Shown here: piece by piece, positions 1-6,808 of the stretch
How positions within the stretch are numbered: the first letter of the stretch is position 1
Layout: the number at the start of each line of letters is the position of its first letter
NCBI GenBank assembly: GCA_015661535.1
Contig: DQVY01000093.1
Location: 1-13,317, forward strand
Length of the DNA stretch: 13,317 nt
Direction of reading: 5' to 3'
DNA from: Sulfurovum sp.
GTDB taxonomy: Bacteria; Campylobacterota; Campylobacteria; Campylobacterales; Sulfurovaceae
Notes under the pieces: model-generated
Database searches by the model: none
What the model was told of the DNA's origin: nothing
What the model saw: only the letters and a program-made list of their open reading frames with translations
Position numbers and translations under genes: made by a program

Positions 1-1122
1 TAAATCATGGGCACTGTTGTCCGTATAGTAAGGTGCAGCGTGACATGATGCACAGTTTTTATCAAATAATCTTTCACCTCTAAGTTCTGAATCATTCGCT
101 TTTTTAGGGTCTAGTCTTCCATCTATTCCGAGTTTAGGTGCAGGAGGGAAAGCAAGCATATTTTGCATGGCTGCCATTGCACCTACTTCTTCACGTGTGA
201 AACGTCTGGCACCTTTTTTCAGTCCTATCACCGGGTCACCATCAAAGTATGCTGTTTTTGCTTCAATTTCACTAAAATCTACCAATGAACGAATTGCACG
301 TTTCGAACCAAAGAAATGTTGTACATTCACACCTCTGAGTGTTGGGGTATCTATACGAAACCTTGTAAGTTGTGGTCTGTTGTCTGGGTTTAGGTGAAAC
401 ACCCCACTGCTATGACCATTGACATGACAGGTAAAACAAGAGACTGCATCTTGTGCTTTGTCTGCTTTTCTGTCAGATGTTGCATTGAATTGTTGTTGTG
501 CTACAGGTGTAACAAGTAAGCGTAAACCATCTAATTGTAAAGGAGTAAGAATACCATTAAGCTTTTCAAAGTAATTATTTATGGTAATTTCATCTCCTCC
601 TGTAACATCTCCAAGGTCAGGTCTGGAGATTAAATACATTGGTGGTGGAAATTCAGGCAAGTAGGCATCTGGTAGATCAAACTCCATATCAAAACGTTCT
701 AATTCTGGGTGGGTCTTAAGTTGTTTTGGAGAGACAACCAATCCTCCTGACTCCGGTACTACATGGGGTAAAGGTAAATAAGGAAACACTCCTCTTTCTT
801 TTATATCTTCAGGGGACATTGTAGAAAGTGTATTCCAAGTCACATCTTTTTTAAGTTTTACCGTAGGTCCAACAGGCAAAGGTTTTCCTCCAGACATCGT
901 TGCTTTAGCGTCTACTTTCTCTGTAAGATCATAACGTTCATGAATGATCTTCATATGTTTTTCCATAAGCATTGGCTTGTTTTTAACATCTTCTTTTTTC
1001 ATATCTGCAAATGATTTTGTAATGCTTACAGGTGAATAGCTCGTATCCATAGCAAAACTTTGACATCCAAATACAGCTAATCCACTAATGACCAGTGCTC
1101 TCGTTTTAAGATTATTTTTCAT
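1..1122 (-). CDS. Periplasmic di-heme cytochrome c, CcpA/MauG-like (3' end outside window)
   Basis: The frame is open for 374 codons from the ATG at 1122 to the left edge, so the C-terminus is missing. The N-terminus is a typical Sec signal peptide: basic residues, a hydrophobic run, then a likely cleavage after QSFA near residue 24. Two c-type heme motifs are visible, CFTCH at residues 229-233 and CASCH at 357-361. Between them lies TPTLRGVN...FFG, the region that in bacterial cytochrome c peroxidases reads TPTLRNV. Spacing and motif suggest a periplasmic di-heme protein of the peroxidase/MauG superfamily. The unusually long region before the first heme (about 200 residues) makes it a non-classical member, so the substrate cannot be named. 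A ribosome binding site (AAAGGA) lies 6 nt upstream. An upstream ATG at 1129 is excluded because that frame stops after five codons. Confidence 0.82.
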   Translation of the reverse strand, partial: MKNNLKTRALVISGLAVFGCQSFAMDTSYSPVSITKSFADMKKEDVKNKPMLMEKHMKIIHERYDLTEKVDAKATMSGGKPLPVGPTVKLKKDVTWNTLSTMSPEDIKERGVFPYLPLPHVVPESGGLVVSPKQLKTHPELERFDMEFDLPDAYLPEFPPPMYLISRPDLGDVTGGDEITINNYFEKLNGILTPLQLDGLRLLVTPVAQQQFNATSDRKADKAQDAVSCFTCHVNGHSSGVFHLNPDNRPQLTRFRIDTPTLRGVNVQHFFGSKRAIRSLVDFSEIEAKTAYFDGDPVIGLKKGARRFTREEVGAMAAMQNMLAFPPAPKLGIDGRLDPKKANDSELRGERLFDKNCASCHAAPYYTDNSAHDL

Positions 1123-1154
1123 CTTTCATCCTTTTATAGTGTATTGACGTATAT

Positions 1155-1160
1155 ATTATG
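1155..1160 (-). promoter_or_regulatory. Candidate -10 element for the di-heme cytochrome c
   Basis: On the minus strand CATAAT lies about 33 bases before the ATG at 1122. No good -35 is visible at the usual distance, and a second -10-like hexamer (TATACT, 1171-1176) is nearby, so the exact promoter is uncertain. Confidence 0.3.
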
Positions 1161-1190
1161 CGCCTTAGAAAGTATAATATAAAGTTTATT

Positions 1191-1228
1191 AAAAGAAAAT
1201 AATTATTATTTAATAATTATTTTCTTTT
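1191..1228. repeat. Perfect 18-bp inverted repeat in a divergent promoter region
   Basis: AAAAGAAAATAATTATTA (1191-1208), a 2-base spacer, then its exact reverse complement (1211-1228). A second, outer pair of arms flanks it: TTAGAAAGTA at 1165-1174 and TACTTTCTAA at 1238-1247. Both neighbouring genes are transcribed away from it, so it is not a terminator of either. It could be an operator for a dimeric regulator or a cruciform or hairpin element. I cannot assign a regulator. Confidence 0.75.
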
Positions 1229-1312
1229 TAGGTTTATTACTTTCTAAATTCATAAGACGTGTCTCTTAAGATTTACTCGGCATAATCAGCCAGATATAAT
1301 AATGGAGTCAAG

Positions 1313-1690
1313 ATGCAAGAAGAAAAAATAACCAGAGAAAATATACGAAAATTTGTGATGCAGTTTTATGCAAAGATCATTAAAGATGACATTGTTGGGC
1401 CTTTCTTCATCGCTAAATTAGGGAAAGATATGAAGAGTGACATGTGGCAGGAGCATTTGGAGGTCATAGTGGTCTTTTGGACCTCTTTGGCTTTTGGGAA
1501 TCCCAGGTATACCGGACAACTCTTTCTTCCTCATACAAGACTTGGTGATGTCAAACGTGAAACGTTTGAGCAGTGGCTAAAGCTTTTTGGTGAAACACTT
1601 GACAGGATCTATGTGCCTAAAGTTTCTGCATTGTTTAAAGAAAGAGCAGCGCTTATAGCAGGCAATTTTATGCGAAATTTGGGACTATAA
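1313..1690 (+). CDS. Group III truncated hemoglobin (Ctb-like)
   Basis: A 125-residue cytoplasmic heme protein of the 2/2 globin fold, group III (P). Family landmarks are in place: FYAKI with the B10 tyrosine (Tyr19), DxxxGPFF (26-32), W45 and the E7 histidine (His48), FW at 55-56, the Y66-T-G-Q stretch, the proximal F8 histidine (His74) and the WLKLF helix (about 88-92). In Campylobacter, Ctb of this group binds O2 and NO and is linked to nitrosative and microaerobic physiology; the role here is inferred from that. GGAG 5 nt before the ATG supports this start. It is divergent from the di-heme cytochrome gene, and its last six bases overlap the end of the convergent MFS gene. The B helix tyrosine and both histidines are retained, so it should be functional. 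Confidence 0.9.
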   Translation: MQEEKITRENIRKFVMQFYAKIIKDDIVGPFFIAKLGKDMKSDMWQEHLEVIVVFWTSLAFGNPRYTGQLFLPHTRLGDVKRETFEQWLKLFGETLDRIYVPKVSALFKERAALIAGNFMRNLGL

Positions 1691-2827
1691 ACGCTTTTGG
1701 CTCTTCAACAGTAAGAGCAGGGCGGCCGATAGGGAAACCACAGAGATGATCAAAAATAACATTTGTATACTGTATGCCCGCACAATTGGCTCAAAGAACA
1801 GCGGTGAGGCAAACTGGCCCAAAAAGAAACTTGAAGTCAGCACTCCTGCTGCTTTTCCACGTTTATGAGCGGGGACAAGTGAAAGAAACCATGCATTGGT
1901 GTTGACAAAAAGCAGTCCAAACCCCATACCTATAGGCGCAGTGGCAAAGAAAAGTCCTGAAATACTTGTCGCTTGAGAGATGATCATGAGCCCCAAACCA
2001 AAAAGCGCAAAGGTCGCTGCATAGATCTGTATGTAAGAAAATCTTGCTTTTAGTTTTGCATACTGTATGACCGTGAGTGCATTAAAGGTCATAGCAGTCG
2101 CAATGACAAATCCTATGGTTTGTGGTTTCCCACCCAATACATTGACGATGAGGTAGGGGAACTGTGTAGGCATCATATAGAACAGTACCATGACAAAAAA
2201 TGCGGTCAAATAGACAGGTAAAAGTTTCACTTCTACTTCTAACGTTTCACTGTGTTTGTGTAATTTTGGTTCGTAGAGTGTTTTAAGTAAAAAAGGCAGG
2301 TACAGCAGGGGTATAAGGTAAATCGCAAAAGGGTAAGACCAGTGTATTTGGGCAAGTAAACCTCCAGAGGTTATAAATACAATGCCGCTAAGTGCCACTA
2401 CCATACCCTGTTTCGACATGAATTTATGACGCTCCTCTTCACTGAAGTAGTCACCAATGAGAGCGGTAAAACTTGTCATCATCAGAGAAACACCAAGACC
2501 CAGTACGGCACGCCCTACTAAAATGATGTAAAAATCATGCAGATAAAACCCGGAACTTCCACCCACTATAAAAAGAAATATTCCACTATAAAGAGGTTTT
2601 AAGCGTCCAAATCTGTCGACTATATACCCTGCAAAGGGAGAAAAAAGTGCAATGACCATGGAAGGGATGGTAAGCATGAGTTTAGACAAAAATTCAATGT
2701 TGGGAATGTTTAAAAAAGTATGGCTGATAAGTGGTAATGAGGAGACAATGGTAATGCCGGACATAATGCCTAGGGTAGCCAGTAGTAACAGTGCAGTCTG
2801 GAGTGTTTTGTTCGGTGTATGTGTCAT
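1685..2827 (-). CDS. MFS transporter (drug:H+ antiporter-like)
   Basis: An integral inner-membrane protein of about 380 residues made almost entirely of hydrophobic helices, consistent with 12 membrane segments. The loop 2-3 signature GYIVDRFGRLKP (motif A of the major facilitator superfamily) is present, followed by RAVLGLG in helix 4 (motif B region, with its arginine). The length and motifs fit the DHA-type efflux families; the substrate cannot be read from sequence. I start it at the ATG at 2827. An in-frame TTG at 2851 would add eight residues but has no ribosome binding site and overlaps the upstream fragment. It lies 14 bp downstream of a VapB-like fragment on the same strand and probably shares its transcript. 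Its 3' end overlaps the convergent globin stop by six bases. Confidence 0.85.
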   Translation of the reverse strand: MTHTPNKTLQTALLLLATLGIMSGITIVSSLPLISHTFLNIPNIEFLSKLMLTIPSMVIALFSPFAGYIVDRFGRLKPLYSGIFLFIVGGSSGFYLHDFYIILVGRAVLGLGVSLMMTSFTALIGDYFSEEERHKFMSKQGMVVALSGIVFITSGGLLAQIHWSYPFAIYLIPLLYLPFLLKTLYEPKLHKHSETLEVEVKLLPVYLTAFFVMVLFYMMPTQFPYLIVNVLGGKPQTIGFVIATAMTFNALTVIQYAKLKARFSYIQIYAATFALFGLGLMIISQATSISGLFFATAPIGMGFGLLFVNTNAWFLSLVPAHKRGKAAGVLTSSFFLGQFASPLFFEPIVRAYSIQMLFLIISVVSLSAALLLLLKSQKRL

Positions 2828-2841
2828 GAAGGTATGATACT

Positions 2842-2943
2842 CTAAACCCAATTATCTAAACTTAAGCCCTTCACTTTCTCAAACTCTTTAGGCAAAGGTA
2901 CAGCCTGACTCTGACCATTTTGAAATAGTTTTGCAGTAGTCAT
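2842..2943 (-). pseudogene. VapB/AbrB-type antitoxin N-terminal fragment (33 codons)
   Basis: The ATG at 2943 opens a short frame beginning MTTAKLFQNGQSQAVPLPKE and ending at TAG at 2842. The motif NGQSQAVxLPKEF is the signature of the SpoVT/AbrB-like DNA-binding domain of VapB antitoxins (usually NGrSQAVRLPKEF). Full VapB proteins are about 70-80 residues. Here the frame leaves the family after KEFEK and ends, so the second half of the DNA-binding domain and the toxin-binding tail are missing. The arginine of the usual AVRLP is replaced by proline. A good ribosome binding site (AAAGGA, about 6 nt before the ATG) is still present, so a short peptide may be made. No VapC-like PIN toxin lies next to it. 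I read it as a decayed antitoxin gene, possibly retained as the leader of the MFS transcript. Confidence 0.65.
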
Positions 2944-3002
2944 CGTAGTTCCTTTAGTTGAATATATACTATTTTTATAACTTTGTCAATATATCAAAAC
3001 GC

Positions 3003-3008
3003 TATAAT
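3003..3008 (+). promoter_or_regulatory. -10 element of a leaderless helicase transcript
   Basis: A perfect TATAAT sits six bases before the ATG at 3015, which places the expected transcription start at or within a base or so of the ATG. No Shine-Dalgarno sequence is present. A TTGTCA at 2983-2988 resembles a -35, but its 14-base spacing is short. Confidence 0.6.
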
Positions 3009-3014
3009 ACCAGC

Positions 3015-4736
3015 ATGAAACAAAACACAGCACTCAACATACTTAAATCAGGAAAAAATGTATTTATCACAGGGTCAGCAGGGACGGGTAAGACGTACCT
3101 GTTGAACCTTTACACACAGTATTTAAAAGAGCGTAGGGTATACCCTACTATTGTAGCACCTACTGGGATCGCTGCATCACATTTGGGTGGTCAGACCATA
3201 CACTCTTTTTTCTCTTTGGGCATACGTGAAAGCATAGATGATGGGTATGTAGAGTTTTTGATGGAGAAGAAGTACCTCAAAACAAGATTTTCCAAACTCA
3301 AACTGCTCATTATCGATGAGATATCTATGGTATCACCTGAACTCTTCTCTTCTATGGACATGATACTGCGTGGGTTCAAAGGAACAGATGCACCTTTTGG
3401 CGGGGTGCAGGTAGTGATATCTGGTGATTTCTTTCAGTTGCCACCTGTAAGCAAAGTGCCAAAAGAGAAGCGTTTTGCCTGGCAGTCAGAGGCTTGGAAA
3501 GCATTGGCATTACAGACCTGTTATCTACAAGAGAAGTTTCGACAAGATGATGAAAGACTCATAGGCATACTCGATGACATACGTTTAGGAGAGATATCGC
3601 CTACATCTGAATCACTACTGGCAAGCAGACATGAAAAAGAGTTAAGTACCACTACGCCTACAAGACTCTATACTCATAACCTAGATGTAGACCGAATTAA
3701 CCAGCAAGAGTTGGAGAAGTTGGAGGGACAGGCTAAAGTGTTTACCTGTGAGCATAAAGGGAGTGAGAAGAACATAGAGAAGATCTTTAAATCTTCTTTG
3801 GTCTTGGAGACTTTGACACTCAAAAAGGGTGCGGTGGTCATCTTCATAAAAAACAATGCTGAAGCAGGGTATATCAATGGCACAACAGGAAAAGTAGAAA
3901 GTTTTAGTCCCATAGACAACATGCCTATTGTCAGAACAACAGAGGGAAAGAAGATAAAGCTAGAGCCAGAAGACTGGTCTTTGGAAAATGACTCTGGCAA
4001 AGTAACAGCCACCGTATCTCAAGTACCACTACGTTTGGCATGGGCTATTACCATACACAAATCGCAGGGTATGACTCTGGACGCTGCAGAGATAGACCTC
4101 TCCAAAACCTTTGAGTCAGGGCAGGGGTATGTAGCCCTGTCACGTATAAAAAACATAGAAGGCTTACGGCTTATGGGCATTAATCCTATGGCATTGAGGG
4201 TTGACCCGCTCATTTTACATGTAGACGGACGCATCAAAGGGGCATCAGACAAAGCAAAAGAGCAGAGTGAGTCTATGAGTGAAGAGGCCTTTGACTCTCT
4301 TTGTCAAAAGCATATAAGTAGCATGGGCGGTGTGGTAGAAAAAGAGAAGATAGAAGAGGAGAGAGCCAATATCAAAGCAGGTAAACCTTCACACTCTGCC
4401 TACGTTACCCCAACACATACAAAGACTAAAAATCTTATAGCCAAGTCTGATACCCTTATTGCCTTGGCAACAAACAGGAAACTGGCCAAAAGTACTATCA
4501 TCCAACACTTAGCACTGATAAAAGAGGAAGATAAAGAAATAGATATTAATAAATATAAACCTTCTGAAGCACTTTTTGACAGTGTAGAAACAGTGGTGTT
4601 GAAACTTATGACAAAAAAATTATCTGAGAATTTTACCGAGGACGGAAAACTGCGTTTGAAGCCTGTGCATGAAGCCTTAGATGGAAAAGTGGGGTATGAT
4701 GATTTGAGGCTTTGTATGGTGTTTATAGATGATTAA
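3015..4736 (+). CDS. PIF1/RecD2-like superfamily 1B DNA helicase with C-terminal HTH extension
   Basis: A 573-residue ATP-dependent DNA helicase. Motifs in order: Walker A GSAGTGKT (20-27), APTGIAA (48-54, motif Ia), Walker B IIDEISM (DE at 101-102), GDFFQLPP (137-144, motif III), REKFRQ-like QEKFRQ (motif IV region), HKSQGMTLD (from His348, motif V) and GYVALSR (371-377, motif VI with the arginine finger). This set is typical of bacterial PIF1-like enzymes, which unwind 5'-3' and resolve G-quadruplexes or R-loops in studied relatives. The last about 110 residues (from about 465) are separate. They contain TLIALATNRKLAKSTIIQHL, which resembles the helix-turn-helix found at the C-terminus of RecQ and some PIF1-like helicases. 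I prefer the ATG at 3015 to a TTG at 2958. The extra 19 residues would be atypical, and the promoter -10 falls inside that extension. Confidence 0.88.
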   Translation: MKQNTALNILKSGKNVFITGSAGTGKTYLLNLYTQYLKERRVYPTIVAPTGIAASHLGGQTIHSFFSLGIRESIDDGYVEFLMEKKYLKTRFSKLKLLIIDEISMVSPELFSSMDMILRGFKGTDAPFGGVQVVISGDFFQLPPVSKVPKEKRFAWQSEAWKALALQTCYLQEKFRQDDERLIGILDDIRLGEISPTSESLLASRHEKELSTTTPTRLYTHNLDVDRINQQELEKLEGQAKVFTCEHKGSEKNIEKIFKSSLVLETLTLKKGAVVIFIKNNAEAGYINGTTGKVESFSPIDNMPIVRTTEGKKIKLEPEDWSLENDSGKVTATVSQVPLRLAWAITIHKSQGMTLDAAEIDLSKTFESGQGYVALSRIKNIEGLRLMGINPMALRVDPLILHVDGRIKGASDKAKEQSESMSEEAFDSLCQKHISSMGGVVEKEKIEEERANIKAGKPSHSAYVTPTHTKTKNLIAKSDTLIALATNRKLAKSTIIQHLALIKEEDKEIDINKYKPSEALFDSVETVVLKLMTKKLSENFTEDGKLRLKPVHEALDGKVGYDDLRLCMVFIDD

Positions 4737-4838
4737 AAAATAAAAGTATGATAATTTGCCATATTTTTAACTTTTAGTCATGTTTTATCTTAGAATACTT
4801 CTATAAGCCAGAGGAGTGTGTGGATGCTTTGAAAAAGG

Positions 4839-5429
4839 CTAAATATCTATAGAGCAAAGGTAAGACATATTCTCTTTTACTTTCTCTTCAGACCAATTCC
4901 ACCACTTTAATGAGAGTAATTTTTGTATCTTGTCATTCGAAAATCTATATTTTATAAACACCGCAGGGTTCCCGCCCACTACAGCATAAGGTTCCACATC
5001 TTTAATAACCACAGCACGTGCAGCAATGATGGCTCCAGAACCTATGTTAACGCCTGCCATTATCATGGCTTCTGATCCTATCCATACATCATTGCCTATA
5101 ACCGTATCGCCTGACTTTTCGTAAGGGTTTTTTGAGGCATTAAAAATGTTGGCTTGGTAGAAGAAGGGAAAGGTACTTACCCAGTCACTTCTGTGGCCTT
5201 GGTTGCCTGCGAGCATAAACACTGCACCAGAGCCAATAGAACAGTATTTACCGATGACGAGCCTGTCTACATCTTTTCTTTTTTTGTCCAAGTAACGTAC
5301 ACAATGTTCAAAACTATGCCCATGATGATAGCCGGAATAGTAGGTAAAAGTACCTACGGAGATGTTAGGATGGGTGACTGTCTCACAGAGTAGTTGCGAA
5401 GAGAATTCATTGTCAAAATAATTTTCCAT
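4839..5429 (-). CDS. catB: Type B chloramphenicol O-acetyltransferase-like (hexapeptide XAT family)
   Basis: A 196-residue left-handed beta-helix acetyltransferase that would transfer acetyl from acetyl-CoA to a hydroxyl. It follows CatB/XAT proteins almost end to end: MENYFDNEF at the start, NPNISVG-like HPNISVG, YYSGYHHGHSF (30-40), the catalytic-loop AGNQGHRSDW with catalytic His79, STFPF, and hexapeptide repeats through VIGNDVWIGSEAMIMAGV and AIIAARAVV to VVGGNPA. Family members are about 209-212 residues. This one stops roughly 12-15 residues early, after YLCSIDI, and the sequence past the stop does not look like the missing tail. The ATG overlaps the stop of the upstream rhlE by one base (TAATG), with a GAGG about 10 nt ahead, implying translational coupling. 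The true substrate is unknown. Chloramphenicol resistance is a family property, not shown here. Confidence 0.87.
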   Translation of the reverse strand: MENYFDNEFSSQLLCETVTHPNISVGTFTYYSGYHHGHSFEHCVRYLDKKRKDVDRLVIGKYCSIGSGAVFMLAGNQGHRSDWVSTFPFFYQANIFNASKNPYEKSGDTVIGNDVWIGSEAMIMAGVNIGSGAIIAARAVVIKDVEPYAVVGGNPAVFIKYRFSNDKIQKLLSLKWWNWSEEKVKENMSYLCSIDI

Positions 5430-6676
5430 TATGTGTTCGCCTCATTTTTTTTTGCTTCTTCTCTGGCTTTTGCTTCTCTCAATTTGTCTTTTTTACTCTT
5501 TTTTTTACCTTTGACAGGCGCAGGACCTTTTTCTCTTTTGGGTGCTTCACCTTTGAGTTCAAAACCTTCTATTTGCTCACGTTCCAGTTTGATCTGGCTG
5601 CGTTTTTCTATGAGTTTAAAGTGTGCCTGTTCTTCATGCCCAATGAAACTTATGGCAACACCTGATGCACCTGCCCGACCCGTTCTTCCTATGCGGTGGA
5701 TGTAGTCTGCAGGGGAACGTGGTAAGTCAAAGTTGATGACACAGTCTATGCCTTCAATGTGCAAGCCTCGAGAGATGATGTCGGTGCTAAAGAGTATCTG
5801 TATTTTGTTACCTTTAAAGGCATCTATAGTGTAGTTACGGTCTTCCTGGCTTAGGTCAGCATGAAAAGACTCTGCTAGGTAGCCGCGTTTTTGAAATTTG
5901 GCAGCAATGTTATCTGTGGCCCTTTTGTTTGCCATAAAGACAAGTACCCGTTTCCATTTTTCTTTTTTAAGTAAATAGCGCAGTAGAGGCCCTCTGTTTT
6001 CAGGGTTAACTTCTATGACTCTTTGTTGTATGGCCTCTACTGTAGGTGTACTCTCTTCTACGCTAACCCTTACTGCTTCTTGTGTCACTTTGCTGGCTAT
6101 TGCCAACATTTTTTCCGGGTAGGTGGCTGAGAAGAGCAGGTTTTGTCTCTTTTCTGGTATGGCTTCGAGTATGGCATCTAACTCTTCTGCAAAACCAAGG
6201 TTTAGCATCTTGTCTGCTTCATCCAGTACCAAGAACTCTAAATGTTTGAGTGTCATCTGCTTTTTGCTCAGCACATCTAAAAAACGTCCTGAAGTGGCGA
6301 CTACAATGTCACAGCCTTTTTGAATGGCATAAATTTGATTGCCTATACCTTCTCCACCAATGATAGAAACCACTTTCAGGGACTTGCCAAAGGTTTGGAA
6401 GGCTTGCGCAACTTGCAAGGTAAGTTCACGGGTAGGCGTGAGTACCAAGACTTTTATTTTTCTTTTTCCCTCAGTAGGTGTTTGAGAAAGCAGTTCTACT
6501 ATGGGCAAGACAAAAGAAGCAGTCTTTCCTGATCCTGTTTGTGCCTGTGCCATGATGTCTTTTTTGTCTAAAATAAGGGGAATAACTTGTGTTTGTATGG
6601 GGGTTGCATTGCTATAGTTGTTTTCTTGAAGCAGTTTTTGTAAAGAAGTGGAAAGGTTTAATTTTGAGAAGGGCAT
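5429..6676 (-). CDS. rhlE: DEAD-box ATP-dependent RNA helicase, RhlE type
   Basis: A 415-residue cytoplasmic RNA helicase. The Q-motif region ends in TPIQ (Gln28), followed by AQTGSGKT (45-52, motif I), PTRELTLQV (Ia), GG, TSGRFLD (Ib), DEAD (152-155, motif II), FSAT (motif III), VFMANKR (IV), FSTDIISRGLHIEG (V) and HRIGRTGR (327-334, motif VI). The C-terminal tail of about 45 residues is rich in lysine and arginine (KGKKKSKKDKLREAK), as in RhlE-type proteins, where it binds RNA. No Shine-Dalgarno is obvious before the ATG at 6676, but a promoter lies just upstream. Such helicases act in ribosome assembly and RNA decay, often in the cold. The acetyltransferase gene follows with a one-base overlap. 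Confidence 0.92.
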   Translation of the reverse strand: MPFSKLNLSTSLQKLLQENNYSNATPIQTQVIPLILDKKDIMAQAQTGSGKTASFVLPIVELLSQTPTEGKRKIKVLVLTPTRELTLQVAQAFQTFGKSLKVVSIIGGEGIGNQIYAIQKGCDIVVATSGRFLDVLSKKQMTLKHLEFLVLDEADKMLNLGFAEELDAILEAIPEKRQNLLFSATYPEKMLAIASKVTQEAVRVSVEESTPTVEAIQQRVIEVNPENRGPLLRYLLKKEKWKRVLVFMANKRATDNIAAKFQKRGYLAESFHADLSQEDRNYTIDAFKGNKIQILFSTDIISRGLHIEGIDCVINFDLPRSPADYIHRIGRTGRAGASGVAISFIGHEEQAHFKLIEKRSQIKLEREQIEGFELKGEAPKREKGPAPVKGKKKSKKDKLREAKAREEAKKNEANT

Positions 6677-6706
6677 GATAGCAACTTTGTGTTATGGATT
6701 TTAGAA

Positions 6707-6736
6707 ATTATAGCTGAATATCCAGAAGTATGTCAT
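6707..6736 (-). promoter_or_regulatory. Promoter of rhlE-catB
   Basis: On the minus strand ATGACA (6731-6736) and TATAAT (6707-6712) are separated by 18 bases, placing the start about 25 bases before the rhlE ATG. The -35 touches the edge of the palindromic operator at 6735-6764. Confidence 0.55.
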
Positions 6737-6764
6737 AATACATCAAGATATGTTGATGTATTAT
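6735..6764. promoter_or_regulatory. 30-bp palindromic operator, ArsR/SmtB-like
   Basis: Two perfect 12-base arms, ATAATACATCAA (6735-6746) and TTGATGTATTAT (6753-6764), are separated by GATATG. The core ATCAA-N6-TTGAT resembles operators of ArsR-family metal(loid) repressors. It overlaps the -35 of the ArsI/CadI-family gene and abuts the -35 of the divergent rhlE promoter, an ideal place for repression. No ArsR-like gene is in the window, so any repressor acts in trans. Assignment to ArsR is inference from motif shape and the target gene. Confidence 0.65.
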
Positions 6765-6781
6765 CTGTTTTATGCTATAGT
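6753..6781 (+). promoter_or_regulatory. Promoter of the ArsI/CadI-family gene
   Basis: TTGATG (6753-6758) and TATAGT (6776-6781) are separated by exactly 17 bases, the best sigma-70-type pair in the window. The start of transcription would be near 6788, about 20 bases before the ATG at 6809, leaving room for the GGAG ribosome binding site at 6800-6803. The -35 is part of the right arm of the operator. Confidence 0.65.
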
Positions 6782-6808
6782 GCTGTAAATTAATCATCCG
6801 GAGTCTTT

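Noticed and set aside
167..397. 76-codon plus-strand frame at the left end
   Set aside because: It is antisense to the di-heme cytochrome, whose minus-strand frame is open for 374 codons with two heme motifs and a signal peptide.
2958..3014. TTG start at 2958 for the PIF1-like helicase
   Set aside because: The extra 19 residues look non-coding, the TTG has no ribosome binding site, and the TATAAT promoter element lies within the extension.
4737..4838. Bidirectional terminator between the convergent helicase and catB genes
   Set aside because: No stable inverted repeat with flanking T-run was found; only AT-rich sequence with imperfect short matches.
5394..5705. 103-codon plus-strand frame over the rhlE 3' end
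   Set aside because: The opposite strand encodes the conserved HRIGRTGR motif and a basic tail; the plus frame is its shadow.
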